From Mugil cephalus (Eukaryota > Chordata > Actinopteri > Mugiliformes > Mugilidae): 64,000 nt of DNA. The DNA is taken from positions 39,041,599 through 39,105,598 of the forward strand of contig NC_061770.1 of NCBI RefSeq assembly GCF_022458985.1, given 5' to 3'. Below the pieces are notes generated by a model. The model was given only the letters and a program-made list of their open reading frames with translations. It did not search any database and was not told where the DNA came from. A program made the translations under genes and the position numbers. This document shows positions 38,555 through 64,000 of the stretch, piece by piece. Every line of letters begins with the position of its first letter. Positions within the stretch are counted from its first letter, which is position 1.

Positions 38555-38576
38555 AATAAATCCGTTGCCAAATAAA
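38555..38576 (+). terminator. c11orf68: C11orf68 poly(A) signals (two AATAAA)
   Basis: AATAAA occurs at 38555-38560 and 38571-38576, about 370-390 bp after the stop codon, so cleavage is expected near 38585-38605. Confidence 0.7.
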
Positions 38577-38612
38577 ATGTACTTTTGACGAGCGTCTGTA
38601 AATGGTGTCGTT

Positions 38613-39606
38613 TTTATTGTCAAGAAAAGTGTTCTGAATATCGACAGTTAGTTATTCATGACAGCAATAAATGCATAATCATACTAAAAAAACAAGAAGA
38701 GAAACAGAAGTTTGCTTACATCATAAAAAAATCTCAAAGCATCTTGTACTACAGCGTATAATGAGATGACAATCACTCACGAAACCGTAGTTAGACTGCA
38801 GCCATTATTCATAATATGAGAATAAACTAGACAAACTGATTAGAGAGGAAAGGAAATTACGCCGTCACTAGACAAAAACAAATATAACTCTTTTATAATC
38901 CGTATTAATGTTGCTTGTTTGATAGTTATTTACACGTAACCCTTCATTTGGTTCTTCGCACGCAGTTATTGCCAACCTTCAAAAAACATTTCAAATGCAT
39001 ACAAACACATATTTATATTCCAAAGGGATAATATAGGTATATTTAAAGAACGGTGGACCTTACTCGCATAGTCTTGAGAAATACGAGGTCCTTCGATTAA
39101 AGTCAAAAGGTGGATCACATTTAAACACGTCTGTGACCATAGCTACCAAAAATGGGTATAATGACAGCACAAAAAGACAAAGCTTGACACGTTCCACCAA
39201 AACCAAACTCAATAGATGCCCCGAAGCATCTAAACATGTAAATATATTTTTAAACCATCGGCTTCCAACATTAAGTCCACCTTGAATAAAAAAGCTAGCG
39301 ACTGACGCTACAAACGGGCTGAACGAGTGGGATGAAATTTGAATATGTTTTGCATCATTTGTTGGAAAAACTGGATACGACACGGGACGAGACCCATTCA
39401 CTGAACACCAAACTTTGCACGCTTTTTTTTTTTCCAGTAAGTATGTTCACCACAGTGAGGAGGTTTGCTACATTCTGTATCCTCCAGCTCTTCATGTCCA
39501 CTTTCCATTTTTGTCAGTAATAACAAGGGAGCTCAAGTTCAGAAGGCTAAATGGGGAGATACAAGTGGAGATCCAAAAAAAAAAAAAAAAATCGTAGGGA
39601 CAACCT
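38613..39606 (-). other. rela: rela 3' UTR with poly(A) signal
   Basis: The minus strand from the rela stop (39607) runs 994 bp to AATAAA, read on the plus strand as tttatt at 38613-38618. Cleavage would fall around 38590-38605, which overlaps the expected C11orf68 end. The open frames in this stretch are short and unrelated to known proteins. Confidence 0.65.
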
Positions 39607-54516
<14,910 letters not shown>

Positions 54517-54594
54517 GGCTGTGTCCGGGTCCGGGCTCTCGTTTCTCCGCTGGTTCTCCGCACTGTGTTTGTTTTGTAGGGTTTGCACAATAAC

Positions 54595-54622
54595 AAAAAA
54601 AAAAAAAAAAAAAAAAAAAAAA
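54595..54622. repeat. Poly-A run upstream of rela
   Basis: Twenty-eight A residues lie 79 bp upstream of the rela start codon. A 23-T run follows at 54780-54802, inverted relative to it. Confidence 0.95.
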
Positions 54623-55751
54623 CACACACAACCGTGGACTCCAGAGAAACTTCTTGACAGAGCCGCGGCTCGTTCTGTTTCGCTCCACCCACAGACTTGC
54701 ACGGTTAGTAAAGCGGCCGGGAACCTCGCGTGTTTTCCGGTAAGAGAGAAGACAGAGAGGCAGCAACTATTTGGAGAACTTTTTTTTTTTTTTTTTTTTT
54801 TTGCGTAATGCGCTCTTGTCACAATGAACATATCAACATTGCGACCATGATTTGTGCATCATCAGCTCTGCAGTTCATGAACTTTGTCCTCCTCACCAAG
54901 CTGTCTTACTCACACCCAGGGTGGTTTGTTTATTTATTTCTCGCTTTCATTGATCTGATTTATTTAAAAAAAAAAAAAAAAAAAAGCCTACAATAAACCC
55001 ACAAAGACGCAGGATTTGAACAATAGATATATTTCTAAAAAAAAAAAAAAAAAAAAAAAATTCGAGTGCTGCCACAATATAAAGTGACTAGCAACAGTAG
55101 CAACAATGCAAAATAAATAAATAAAATAAATATAAATATAATATAAATATAAAATAAATAATAAGTAAAAAAATGTTAATTAAATTTAAATTAAATAAAA
55201 CCAGTGCAATGTGCCAATAATAATGTCGCCATTAGGATTACGCCCAAAATTTAACCATGAAAAGTTCATTCAAACAAACAAAAAAAAAAAAATTCCACTG
55301 CTAGGACCCCATAAAACTACAATAATTTGCAATAATGCAAAATATAAAAAAATATATTAATATAATGAATAAAATAACAAATATGATAAAATGTAAAAAT
55401 ATATAATATCAATAATAATATGATATATAATTTAATATAAAATATATTAATGAGGATTACACCCAAAATTTAACAATATTAAAAATAAATGTTTGTTCTA
55501 ATTTAACAAAACAAATCAGAATTCAACTATACACATGTTTAACCACATATATTGAATAACATGTACAAAATCTTCAAATTCAGCTTCAAGACTGGACAAC
55601 TACTTTTTTCTCTTCTTTTTTCAATTTTACAAGTTTTATTTGTCTTTTCTCTTGTATTATTGGCAACTAGTGTTTACTAACGTGTATTATTGTTGTCAAT
55701 CATTCTTTATTGTTATTATTATTCCAGCTGCACTAGTCGTATATTTACGCA

Positions 55752-55753
<2 letters not shown>

Positions 55754-55783
<30 letters not shown>
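55754..55783. repeat. (ATT)n microsatellite
   Basis: About ten perfect ATT triplets. Confidence 0.95.
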
Positions 55784-56504
55784 GCGTGACTCATTTAAGT
55801 GTAGGTGAATGGAGGTGAGAAGTTGTTGCATGCTGTTATTTTGAAGAGAAAGTTTGCGCGTTTCCGACGTTCACGCTTGGTCAGCTTGATCAGACTGCAC
55901 CTCTTCGCTTTTTTCCCTCAGCAGTGCAACTTGCCTCCACCCACTCAAAACAGTGCGGAAATACCCAGATGACGCAGTAGAAAGGAACAGAAAAATAGGC
56001 TGTGAGTGGGAGAGGCAATAACATAACTTCAGACTTTAGTCATAACCTGGAAGCGGGTTTGAGACTGTAATCCGTCTCAGTGTCCTCTAGAAATCTGTTG
56101 TCAGTGATTTCTGTGGTCACCCTAGTTTTACACCAGGGGTGGTTTATTTATTAATACCTTAAAGGAGGCCCTTCACACACTGACCTATATTACAATTGTC
56201 AACACTCCTGGCAAAAAAATTGCCTCTTTTCAGGCGATATAAACACGACAAACTATCTTTATAAACTACTATTTCGTATTCATGTTCTTTGCTCAGCAGG
56301 AAATGAAGTTAATCTTCCATTTGAATCACTTTTAAATCTTAGAAAACTTCAACTCGTAATAAGCATATTGACACATTCTGGCCAGGAGGAGGCGCTGTCG
56401 GTAAATAAATCAGAGTCTGCTGTTGGTGAGACTGCGTCTTCGTAAGTCTTATCTACACATATATTTATGGGGCGGGTGTGGAAAAATTCTGTAAACTAAG
56501 AGTT

Positions 56505-56690
56505 CTTTCAAAAAATATAAATAATGTTTATTTTTTAACAATTTTCAAAATGCAATTTTCAAAAGGGGGCGAACAAAAGAAAAGTCCAAGTCACGTCAAT
56601 ATTTGGTGTTACTAACCTTTGCCTTCAAACCTGCATCAATCCTTAGAGGTACACTTGCACATTTGTTTTAGAAACTATATAACTTTATTT
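56505..56690 (+). mobile_element. Tc1/mariner-like element fragment, 5' part
   Basis: The blocks ttctttcaaaaaatataaat, aacaaaagaaaagtcc, caatatttggtgttactaac and atcaatccttagaggtacac match the 5' region of a common fish Tc1-like family. Part of it recurs in the longer copy at 57000-57400. Confidence 0.65.
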
Positions 56691-56999
56691 AACATAACAT
56701 TTGCTATTTAGAAAACTCACATAGCCCCAAGACGTTGGGAAAACTGTCGAAATCTCCAGTGCAGAACTTGCTAAGAAACATGACTAGTCGCTGATAATTA
56801 ATAATGCTTTGCAAAACTGTAATCTATATTCTGGACCTGAATACATATGCTGAGCTCATGTGATACACACTGTATGCTGCAGATATGCATAGCCTGTATA
56901 AGAACATGCAGGAACTCAGCACCATCAACAGCATTTAATAGTACTCCAAAGTGTTAGAACGTAGGATTCCTGCACTGCAGCTGAAGGTCTAAAACATAC

Positions 57000-57915
57000 A
57001 GTAATGTGCAAAGATTTTAGGCAGGTGTGTATATAAATAATGATTGTTTATTTTTATCAATTCACAAAATGCAAAGTTTACTAGAAACAATTTGCATTTC
57101 TTGCAGAAATGCAGTGTGGATGCCCGCTGCCGAACTGCCCGATGCATCTGTGGAAATGTGTATGAAAAGGTGGAATTGTGTAGTATTTGATGAAATGGTG
57201 GAATTGTGTAATAAATTGTGGGATGAGCTGGAAACCTAAGAAATTTATAACAAAGTGTTAAAGCAAATCAAAAGACATTGTTGCAGGCAGCAACGAGCGC
57301 CATCTGGCGGGCCCTACTTAGAGGCACGCATATCTGGTGTTACCACCCTTTCCTTCAAACCAGCATCTATTCTTCGAGGGATTTTGTAGGATCGTAGACG
57401 CAGTGGTAGGCCAAGGAAACTTCATCAAGCTCATTTCCCTTTGAAATCTGAAAATGTCCAGAAGAACCATCAGCTCAGACCAGGCAGAATCCAGAGGGAC
57501 CTATCTACTGTTTGGAGAAGTCTGGCCTGAAGTGCACCAAAACATAGGAGCTGGGGTCAGAAAAATGGCAGCAGGTGCTCTGTGGGTACATTAATGAGTG
57601 TCTGCAAACAACAGTGAAGCATGGTGGAGGCTCCTTGAAAGTTTTGGGCTGCATTTCTGCAAATAGAGTTGGGGATTTGGTAAGGACTGGTCCTCAAAGC
57701 TGAGAGATACAGGCAGATACTTATCCATCATGTCCCCAAACATAAAGAACTATCTTCAGAGTAAAGAAACATAAAGAACTATCTTCAGAGTAAAGAAGAA
57801 GTCCTGGAAGTGATGGCATGGCCCCCACAGAGCCCTGATGTCAACATCATGGAGTGTGTCTGGGATTACATGAAGAGACAGAAGGATTTGAGGAAGCCTA
57901 CATTTTGTATTATTA
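57000..57915 (+). pseudogene. Tc1/mariner-like transposase relic
   Basis: The left part has aatgtgcaaagattttaggc and aggtgtgtata, a known Tc1-type terminus. From about 57590 fragments of a DDE transposase can be read: VKHGGGSLKVLGCISANRVG, and from about 57810 PPQSPDVNIMECVWDYMKRQ, which corresponds to the conserved P-Q-S-P-D-L-N-P-I-E block. Frames are broken by indels and a 29-bp tandem duplication (57740-57797). It cannot encode an active enzyme. Confidence 0.85.
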
Positions 57916-57933
57916 TCAATAGAATAGAATTGA

Positions 57934-57985
57934 ATAGAATAGAAGGCCCTTTATTGTCATTATACAATAGACAGTGAGATTGGAG
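57934..57985 (+). repeat. Retroposon 3'-tail-like fragment
   Basis: The text agaatagaattgaatagaat then ccctttattgtcattataca has the form of a fish SINE/LINE end. Confidence 0.45.
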
Positions 57986-58589
57986 ATCTTCTCCTTTTCA
58001 ATGCAAAAAAAAGAAAAGAAAACACAAGTATATACAAAATAGTGCAAAGAAGGTAGTATTGGTAGTATTAACAAAGATTTACAAACTACTAAGTAGTAGT
58101 AGCAGTATTTTTACATTTTACAACTACTTGTTACAAAGGCCATCCATAGTTACACTTTAAAAGGCCTTCCAGTGCAATTTATTTACTTATCTGTTTAGTA
58201 GCTTTAATACTGAACATAATGGCTGGGCTAGTCATTGCATCACTTTAGCTAATGCACAAAGTTAATAGCAGTTTACAAATTTGACTGTGAACTTGAAAAA
58301 TGCTACATTAAGAAATAAAACTAGTCAGAGTGTCTGCTACACACAGCTGTGTAAAGTTGTGTAAAATATACATATTTATATACATTTAGTTTTAGCTACC
58401 TTTAAGTTCATCTGGGAATATTGTACTTTTGGGTATTTTTACAATGTGGTGTTGTTAGCTTTTCCAAGTAGACATTTGTAACTGAGCTATGTTACTCACC
58501 ACTGAAGTGAAATAGTTAACGTCATCTATGGTAAATTGAAAGGTTTTGATTTTCTCTACTAGAAACTTAAATTTCTGAGGAAGCTCTCA

Positions 58590-58668
58590 ACTGGTGATGG
58601 GTAGTTTGTCTCTTTTTTGAGAAGCGACTCTTTTGCGACAGCTCTCAAAAAGAGCAGAGTCTTTGGCT
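58590..58668 (+). mobile_element. hAT-like 'agagccg' family fragment (left half)
   Basis: It reads tggtgatgggtagtttgtct followed by gcgactcttttgcgac. It matches the reverse complement of the right end of the element at 35404-35828. Its other half may be the fragment at 60223-60307. Confidence 0.55.
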
Positions 58669-58682
58669 GGTGCAAGACATTT

Positions 58683-58985
58683 ATACTTTAACTCTAGTCA
58701 GTCTGGCTCGCTCTGTAAAAACGCCACCCAAACACTAGATGGCGTTGTGTCTTTTTTGCCAGTCGGGTTACTTTTTGTTTCTACTTCCTTCTTCATTTTG
58801 AGTAATGGCAACTGAAACCTTGGCTGAAATTTCACTAAAGACGAATCATACAAATGTTAATATCTCTTTACCTCCTCAGTTAAGCATTCCTCAATGTGTT
58901 TCATCTTTGTTGATCCAAAACAATCAATTTGAAAATTGTGTCGATGGAGAAACAGCCAAAAATAATAAAGCAGAAACACAATACA
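58683..58985 (+). mobile_element. Family C interspersed repeat, copy 4
   Basis: It contains cactagatggcgttgtgtct, ttgtttctacttccttcttc, gttgatccaaaacaatcaat and agaaacagccaaaaataata in the family order. Confidence 0.75.
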
Positions 58986-60174
58986 ACCAACTGGATGTGT
59001 GTGTATTTTTGTTTTTGTTTTTTTTGTTTTGTTTTGTTTTTTTGGAATTAATTTTCGCATCCTAGTGTCAATACCAAGTTCGATTTCACAAGAAACATTA
59101 ATACTTTAACCCCTGACACCTGAAACCGGCCTCTGTGATGGAAGCCCTTAAATTCGGGGAGGCAGGTGATATCCAGGTACTGTATATACTGAAAATACAT
59201 CATCAGTGTATCAGTGCCAATCATGTCAACATGCTGTCCCTTCTTAACAAACATGTATAAATGGGAAATGATAGAGAATGCAGAGTGTGACATTTTGTTG
59301 TCAAGTTGTGTTAAGTTCTAACCTGAAGACCATCCTGTCTGGGTCAAAAAGAATTACATCAAAGTCAGAGGGACAGTTCTTATTTTCATTAAAATATGAT
59401 TTGCTCAGATTTTCAGTTGACCTGTTGATTTGCACAGATTGTCTTTAACTGCTCTGGTAAATTTTTCATAATTACAAATGTTGTAAAAGTCATTATTTTC
59501 ATATACACAAGTAGAGGCCTAAAAGTATCAATGTTGGTATTGGGATATTAGCCTTGGTATTACCAGAGCCCTATATTAGAGGAGTCTTTCCAACTAGGGA
59601 ATGGAGCTGAGCTATCCCACTATGCTGATTGGTTCTGAACTGGTCACGTGTTTCATGGACGCCATGTTAGATACATCTAACCAATATTCATCCATAGAAA
59701 AGTGGCAAAAACTGAGAATAAAGTTGGATTAAAAATTAAAATATATCCTCCAGCACAGGATCAGGAACAAAAACAGAGAAAGTTATGGTAGCAGAAGATT
59801 AAAGGTAAGAACTGGATGTCAACTGATTTCTCCCTGTTATATGAAGATTTTAAAGTCATACCATCATTAATGTGTACCTTGATCTCAAAAACGCCCAACA
59901 CCGCTTTACAAATGAATGAAGTTCGTAATTTAAATAAGTTATTTCAAACTTTTAACGGCAATGAGGAGAAAGTAAACACAGCTCTGTAACCGTGAAGGCC
60001 TATTACATACTGACAGACGTTGGCAATAACATTTATAGGCCCGTTAATAGTGAAAATAAGCGATTTATTTCAACGTAGCACATCAGCCCCATAGGGTTAC
60101 ACTGTAGAATCTTCCCTCCAATGTAGCAAACATGGCGCCCATGAGTTGAGTTGGCCAGACTCGGCTCTACTACT

Positions 60175-60222
60175 TGGTATCGGATCGAAAGGAAAAAATA
60201 GTGGTATCGCACATCCCTAGCT
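60175..60222 (-). mobile_element. hAT-like 'GATACC' family terminal fragment, copy 4
   Basis: The reverse complement reads ctagggatgtgcgataccac then ctttcgatccgataccaag, matching the left end of the copy at 28471. Only the terminal ~48 bp is clear. Confidence 0.6.
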
Positions 60223-60307
60223 CTCACTCGATGGGACTCGGCTCTTCTGATTCACTTCGAAGTATCGGCTCTTGTAAGGGACGGCTCTTTTGCGCATGAC
60301 ACATCCA
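60223..60307 (+). mobile_element. hAT-like 'agagccg' family fragment (right half)
   Basis: It contains ctcggctcttctgattcact, gtatcggctcttg and ggctcttttgcgcatgacac, the reverse complement of the left end of 35404-35828. It ends 128 bp before the ppp1cb start codon. Confidence 0.55.
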
Positions 60308-60320
60308 TAGTTGGTGTGGT

Positions 60321-60389
60321 GCGTTTACGTCCAGCGAGGCGGTCCGTTTACGTGCAGCGAGGCGGTGCGTTTGCGTGCACTGAGGCGGT
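60321..60389 (+). repeat. Three 23-bp tandem copies in the ppp1cb 5' flank
   Basis: Units at 60321-60343, 60344-60366 and 60367-60389 share the frame [g/c]cgttt.cgt.ca...gaggcggt with few changes. They are CpG-rich and end 46 bp before the start codon, so they lie in the 5' UTR or core promoter. Confidence 0.9.
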
Positions 60390-60435
60390 GCCTGCTCCAG
60401 ACTGCAGCGGCGGGGCAGAGCTGTTCGTTTCAGAA

Positions 60436-60487
60436 ATGGCGGAGGGGGAGTTGGACGTCGACTCGCTGATCTCCAGGCTTTTAGAGG
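60436..60487 (+). CDS. ppp1cb: PP1 catalytic subunit, beta type, first coding exon (17 codons)
   Basis: PP1 beta is the Ser/Thr phosphatase catalytic subunit that pairs with myosin-targeting MYPT and many other regulators. The exon encodes MAEGELDVDSLISRLLE plus the first base of a Val codon, followed by a perfect gtgagt donor. This N-terminus is that of the beta isoform (human M-A-D-G-E-L-N-V-D-S-L-I) and differs from alpha and gamma, which begin M-S/A-D with K-L-N-L/I-D-S-I-I. The start context is cagaaATGG. The catalytic domain lies beyond the window. With only 17 residues the isoform call is good but not final. Confidence 0.85.
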
Positions 60488-63400
60488 GTGAGTTCGCGAC
60501 CGCATTTTAATCTTTGTACCATACAAACACCGGCGTTTACTCCATTTTAGGTTAAAAACCCAGACGCGAGTTTAGAAGAAAAGAAAAAGGGGGGCCCGCT
60601 TCTTTTACTTGCTAGCGTAGCCCGGTGTTGGGAGCCAACAGGACCGGTCCCGTCTGTCGGTTCTCACAGGGCACACCTACAGTTAGCCTCTTTTACCTAA
60701 AGTTATGACTAATTCACACTTTAAGACAGTAAAGTATTGCAAAACGTGGCGTTTTGAGTGTTAAAGAGTGGCTTCGCGGCGAAGTGGTGAGAAAAGTTGA
60801 AGCCAGAGGACTGTTTGTGTCCAGCGTAATTTTTTTAACTACAGCAGTTACCTACTGCCTTTATTAAAGATGCAAGAATAGTTATATTAAGCACGTAAAA
60901 TACCCCCCAAGTTTATTTTAATATCCGAAAAGTATTCATCTTAATATCTATTTTTCCCCCGCAAGCTCTTAAGAAAACATTACGGTGGGCGGTAGCTCCC
61001 GGTGCATGTCTTCACCAAAAGTTGTCATTTCTTTAAAAAAGAAAAGTGCAGCTTGTTGAGTTAATTCAGCCGAAATGTTCAACAAAGGTCCCTGACATCA
61101 GGGGAGACCAAAAACGTTGGCTTTCTTCCGTATAAACGAGGTCTGACCACGATTTTAGGCAAAAAATGACAAGTTTTCAATGGGGATTTGGCGCCAGGGT
61201 GTAATGTTTCTCTGTGATCGTTGCTAAATGTTTGCACAAGCTGCAAATATTGATGATATTTCCACTTTAAGTAAACCCAAACAGTTTGTACCCTGACAGC
61301 ATTTCATAACTAACTTTTGATAACCCTAACCCGTGTTTGTGTGTTTTGTAATAAGTTTTGTAATGTGTTAAGCTGTCCCCCTACAAAGGTTTTCACCGTA
61401 ATTCACCTTTTTTGTCTTCTGGATTTGAAAGGTCTAATAAGTGGCTTTCTTGGTTTAAGAGCTGATGATTCATAATCGTGCCTGCAGTATATATTTGTGT
61501 CCACTCTGATAGTTAATTTGCATGCTTGGGTGTAATATGTTCTTTTTTTTTTCATACCCATACCGTTATTTTGGGTCCGTCACGGCACAAAAGTCGCCTG
61601 TACTTTCTAAGAAAGCACTGTTCCCACTCCTCCATCATTGTTATGTGTTGGGTACCAACAGTGGGTGACTTTTTTGGCAGTGCCAAATAAGGGATCCTGA
61701 CAGAACCCGGGGCTGATCTTCTTTTCTTTTCTTGCCTCTTTGCTCTCTGGAGAAGACGGTAAATATGTGGGAAGCAGTGCTGAACAAACACGCTTGGATT
61801 TAACTTTCTAGAAGACAAACGCGCTCGTTTTTTTTTTTTTTTTTTTTTGCAGCGTGTGCTAATGAATTGAGTATAGCGCGATCATGTGGACTGATCAGAG
61901 GCGGTGACGTAATTACTGCTTCTTTCACTACTATACCGTAACTGGTTAGCTGCTTTTGTGCTTAATGCAGCCAATGGGAAACCTCAGTGGAGGAAATTGG
62001 AGGGCCCTAAAGGCTTCCAGATGTGAGTTCTGAACATATCCATATCTGACACTTTATCCGCATCTACAGCCAGTTTGCAGCCCCCTTGGTTTCTTTATTA
62101 ATTTATTTAGAGAGGAGAGGCAGTGCTTTATCTAAAAGTTTATACCCCTTTCTTGTGAATTTAAGACTTGTCCGAGCAGGGGGGATTTGACATCCCTGAG
62201 TTTGTTGCGCATGCCACAGCCTGCGAATGTTCTTCTGCAAGAGCTCAGAAAAGTTGGTCTAAACACAAGCCATAAAAGGCCGTAGTTAGGTGATGTAAGG
62301 TTTTAGATTTAGTTCAGGAGCTGTACATCCAAATGGCATTCCCAAACCCGAAGCTAATCGACTCCCTGATATAAAACTCAAAGAAAGTGTAAGATTTCAC
62401 TGTGGATTTTGCAGGACTTAAAAGTTATTTAGGTTTATAGGTGCATTTGTGCACGAGCAAAGCACTTACAACTTGAAAATGGCACCATTAGCCTCTGCCC
62501 TAGGGAGCTTTCAATGAGTTCTTGTCTGAAACACAGCAGATAAAGGCACAACAGCGACGCCCAAGCGCTGACCAACAGTCAGAGAAAACTATAGGCGCTT
62601 TAGGCTTCTGCGCCCATTTGACGGCGATATCCCGGATCCTGACGCCGTGGCCTGACGTGCACCTCACCACTAATTTAACTACATGTCACAAGACCTGTGA
62701 TTGGTTCACATGATAGTAGCATATTTCCGTCAATTTTTGAATTGATTGTCTTGGATCCATAAAGATGGAACACATCGAGGAAAGGTTAACTGGTTCAGAC
62801 GTACAAACCTCTGTACGACTCTTCGTCCGCAAAAGTTTCAGTCGCCAAAGCGAAACAGGAAGTAGAGACAAAAATTTACCCAAAAAAGACAATGGTTCTT
62901 AGTGACCTAGGTTATGGCGTCTAGTTCCGGAAGTACGTTAAATGAACCTTTGGTCCAAATCCTGGTGCTGTTTTCTCGTTGTTTTGTTGTTGGGAGGTCC
63001 CAGGATGTTGTCTGTTGAGATTCCTGGTTCGTTTTCTTTGGGCGAGAGGATAAAGACCTGGCAGTGGGAAATCAATGTATTTTTTAATTGTTTTGCGTCA
63101 TTGAAGCACCGATGGAAAGTTTCGGTAAAGTGTGGCATTAGAATCAAGTTCGTACTAGTAAGCCTGAAGTTAGTAGTCAGAGTCTGGTAACACGTCATGG
63201 ATCTTGGATTTCATCATGGGGCGTATTTCAATCAGTATAAGCACAAAAACATACCTTTGCTTGCAAATTGTTAGTCCTACAGCCAATCAGAGCCAATGTG
63301 TTGTAAACTAATTTTACTGTAGGGTGTCCAGATGACGTTGCTGCATATAAAACAAAGCCCGCCCAAACTACTGGCTCGGCGTATCTATGCTTAATCAGCT

Positions 63401-64000
63401 CCCAACGGAGAGACTCCAGGAAGTTTATTTTGCTTTCAGGTCCGACTCTAAGCTCATATTGATAGTTTCTCCAAATAAAAGATAAAAGCTATCAGGCTCC
63501 ATCGCACAAGGTGGATACAGCTCACCAGGCTGGGTTATCTCAAAAACAGCTCAATGGTTTTACTGAAACGCGAAGAGACGGTCTTGGGCCGCTCACAAAC
63601 GGCACAAATCCAAACTCCCAACTCGTCTCCCCTGTATCAGTGTGTCTCCGTTAGGGCCATCTTTTTATTTTAGGACTTGACCTTTCAACAACACAAAGAC
63701 CTCTCACAGGCTCCGTCTTGGTGTTGAAATCTTGTCATTTCGGTTTACTTAACCAGACTGCATTGACAGCTCGCTCACTTTTACACACTTGCATCACTGG
63801 TGACCTATCTGTGGCTTAATACTGGTATTCACAGCTCAGTTATTACACCACCACCCTGCAGAGACGTGTATTTTTTTTCCTTCTACGCATAAATTAAATC
63901 GTATTTTTCCCGATGTCGGAAGGGATTTTCTCAGCCGATAGTTGACGTTGCTTTTTTTCCAGTAGAGCGCCGGGTTCCAGGCGTACTCTCATGGCACCGT
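60488..64000 (+). other. ppp1cb: ppp1cb intron 1 (incomplete)
   Basis: No second PP1 exon (expected to continue R-G-C-R-P-G-K) is found before the window ends. The stretch holds a 22-T run (61829-61850), a family C copy (62585-62925) and a block near 63270 (agtcctacagccaatcagag) also seen at 16355. The rest is unremarkable. Confidence 0.6.
62585..62925 (-). mobile_element. Family C interspersed repeat, copy 5 (inverted)
   Basis: It contains taggcgctttaggcttctgc, attgattgtcttggatccat, aggaaaggttaactggttc and gcgaaacaggaagtagagac. These are the reverse complement of the copies at 10080 and 58683. Confidence 0.75.

Larger units (their letters stand above)
54517..60435. other. Intergenic region between rela and ppp1cb
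   Basis: No coding exon is supported. It contains long poly-A/T runs (54595-54622, 54780-54802, 55037-55060), very AT-rich low-complexity sequence at 55090-55560, an (ATT)n microsatellite, two Tc1-like relics (56505-56690, 57000-57915), family C, B and A fragments, and the ppp1cb 5' flank. The rela promoter should lie in the first few hundred bases and the ppp1cb promoter in the last few hundred. Confidence 0.6.

Noticed and set aside
63951-64000. Acceptor-like ttttttccag at the window end as the ppp1cb exon 2 start
   Set aside because: The sequence after it translates to E-R-R-V-P-G when joined to exon 1, not R-G-C-R-P-G-K, so it is not the PP1 exon.

Overview
The window is nuclear DNA of a teleost fish, probably a percomorph. 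The genes are intron-rich vertebrate genes with GT-AG splice sites and vertebrate-style poly(A) signals. The non-coding DNA carries CA/GT microsatellites and many short fish-type transposon relics (hAT, piggyBac, Tc1/mariner, LINE tails). Nothing points to a prokaryote, plasmid or virus.

Five protein-coding genes can be supported. From left to right: (1) map3k11 (MLK3), minus strand. Only its first coding exon (20560-21316) is seen, and everything to its left looks like intron 1. (2) drap1, minus strand, complete in seven coding exons (35262 down to 28224), 231 aa. (3) The C11orf68/BLES03 homologue, plus strand, one coding exon (37443-38189), 248 aa. (4) rela (NF-kappaB p65), minus strand, complete in eleven coding exons (54516 down to 39607), 639 aa. 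(5) A beta-type PP1 catalytic subunit (ppp1cb-like), plus strand, first coding exon only (60436-60487). The other exons lie to the right of the window. I derived the exon boundaries by hand. All junctions keep frame and the exon lengths sum to whole codons.

The set map3k11 - drap1/C11orf68 - rela matches a neighbourhood known on human 11q13. drap1 and C11orf68 are head to head, as in human. C11orf68 and rela are tail to tail, with opposing poly(A) signals only 36 bp apart.

By region: 1-20559 is non-coding, probably map3k11 intron 1, full of repeats. 21317-27019 is intergenic and includes a CpG-rich patch that could be the map3k11 promoter. 27020-35262 is drap1, with transposons in its introns. 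35263-37442 is the shared drap1/C11orf68 promoter interval, invaded by two hAT-like elements. 38190-54516 is the C11orf68 3' UTR followed by rela, which has a 17-bp minisatellite starting 10 bases into intron 4. 54517-60435 is the rela-ppp1cb intergenic region, AT-rich, with a Tc1-like transposase relic. 60488-64000 is ppp1cb intron 1.

Functionally, MLK3 (a JNK-pathway kinase), RelA (NF-kappaB effector), DRAP1 (general transcription repressor) and PP1 (phosphatase) all work in signalling or transcription, but they are separate genes and not an operon. I found no new biological system. The most interesting points are local: the rela intron 4 minisatellite with an open read-through frame, the gene-end overlaps, the transposon load in a divergent promoter, and an excess of perfect CRE octamers.
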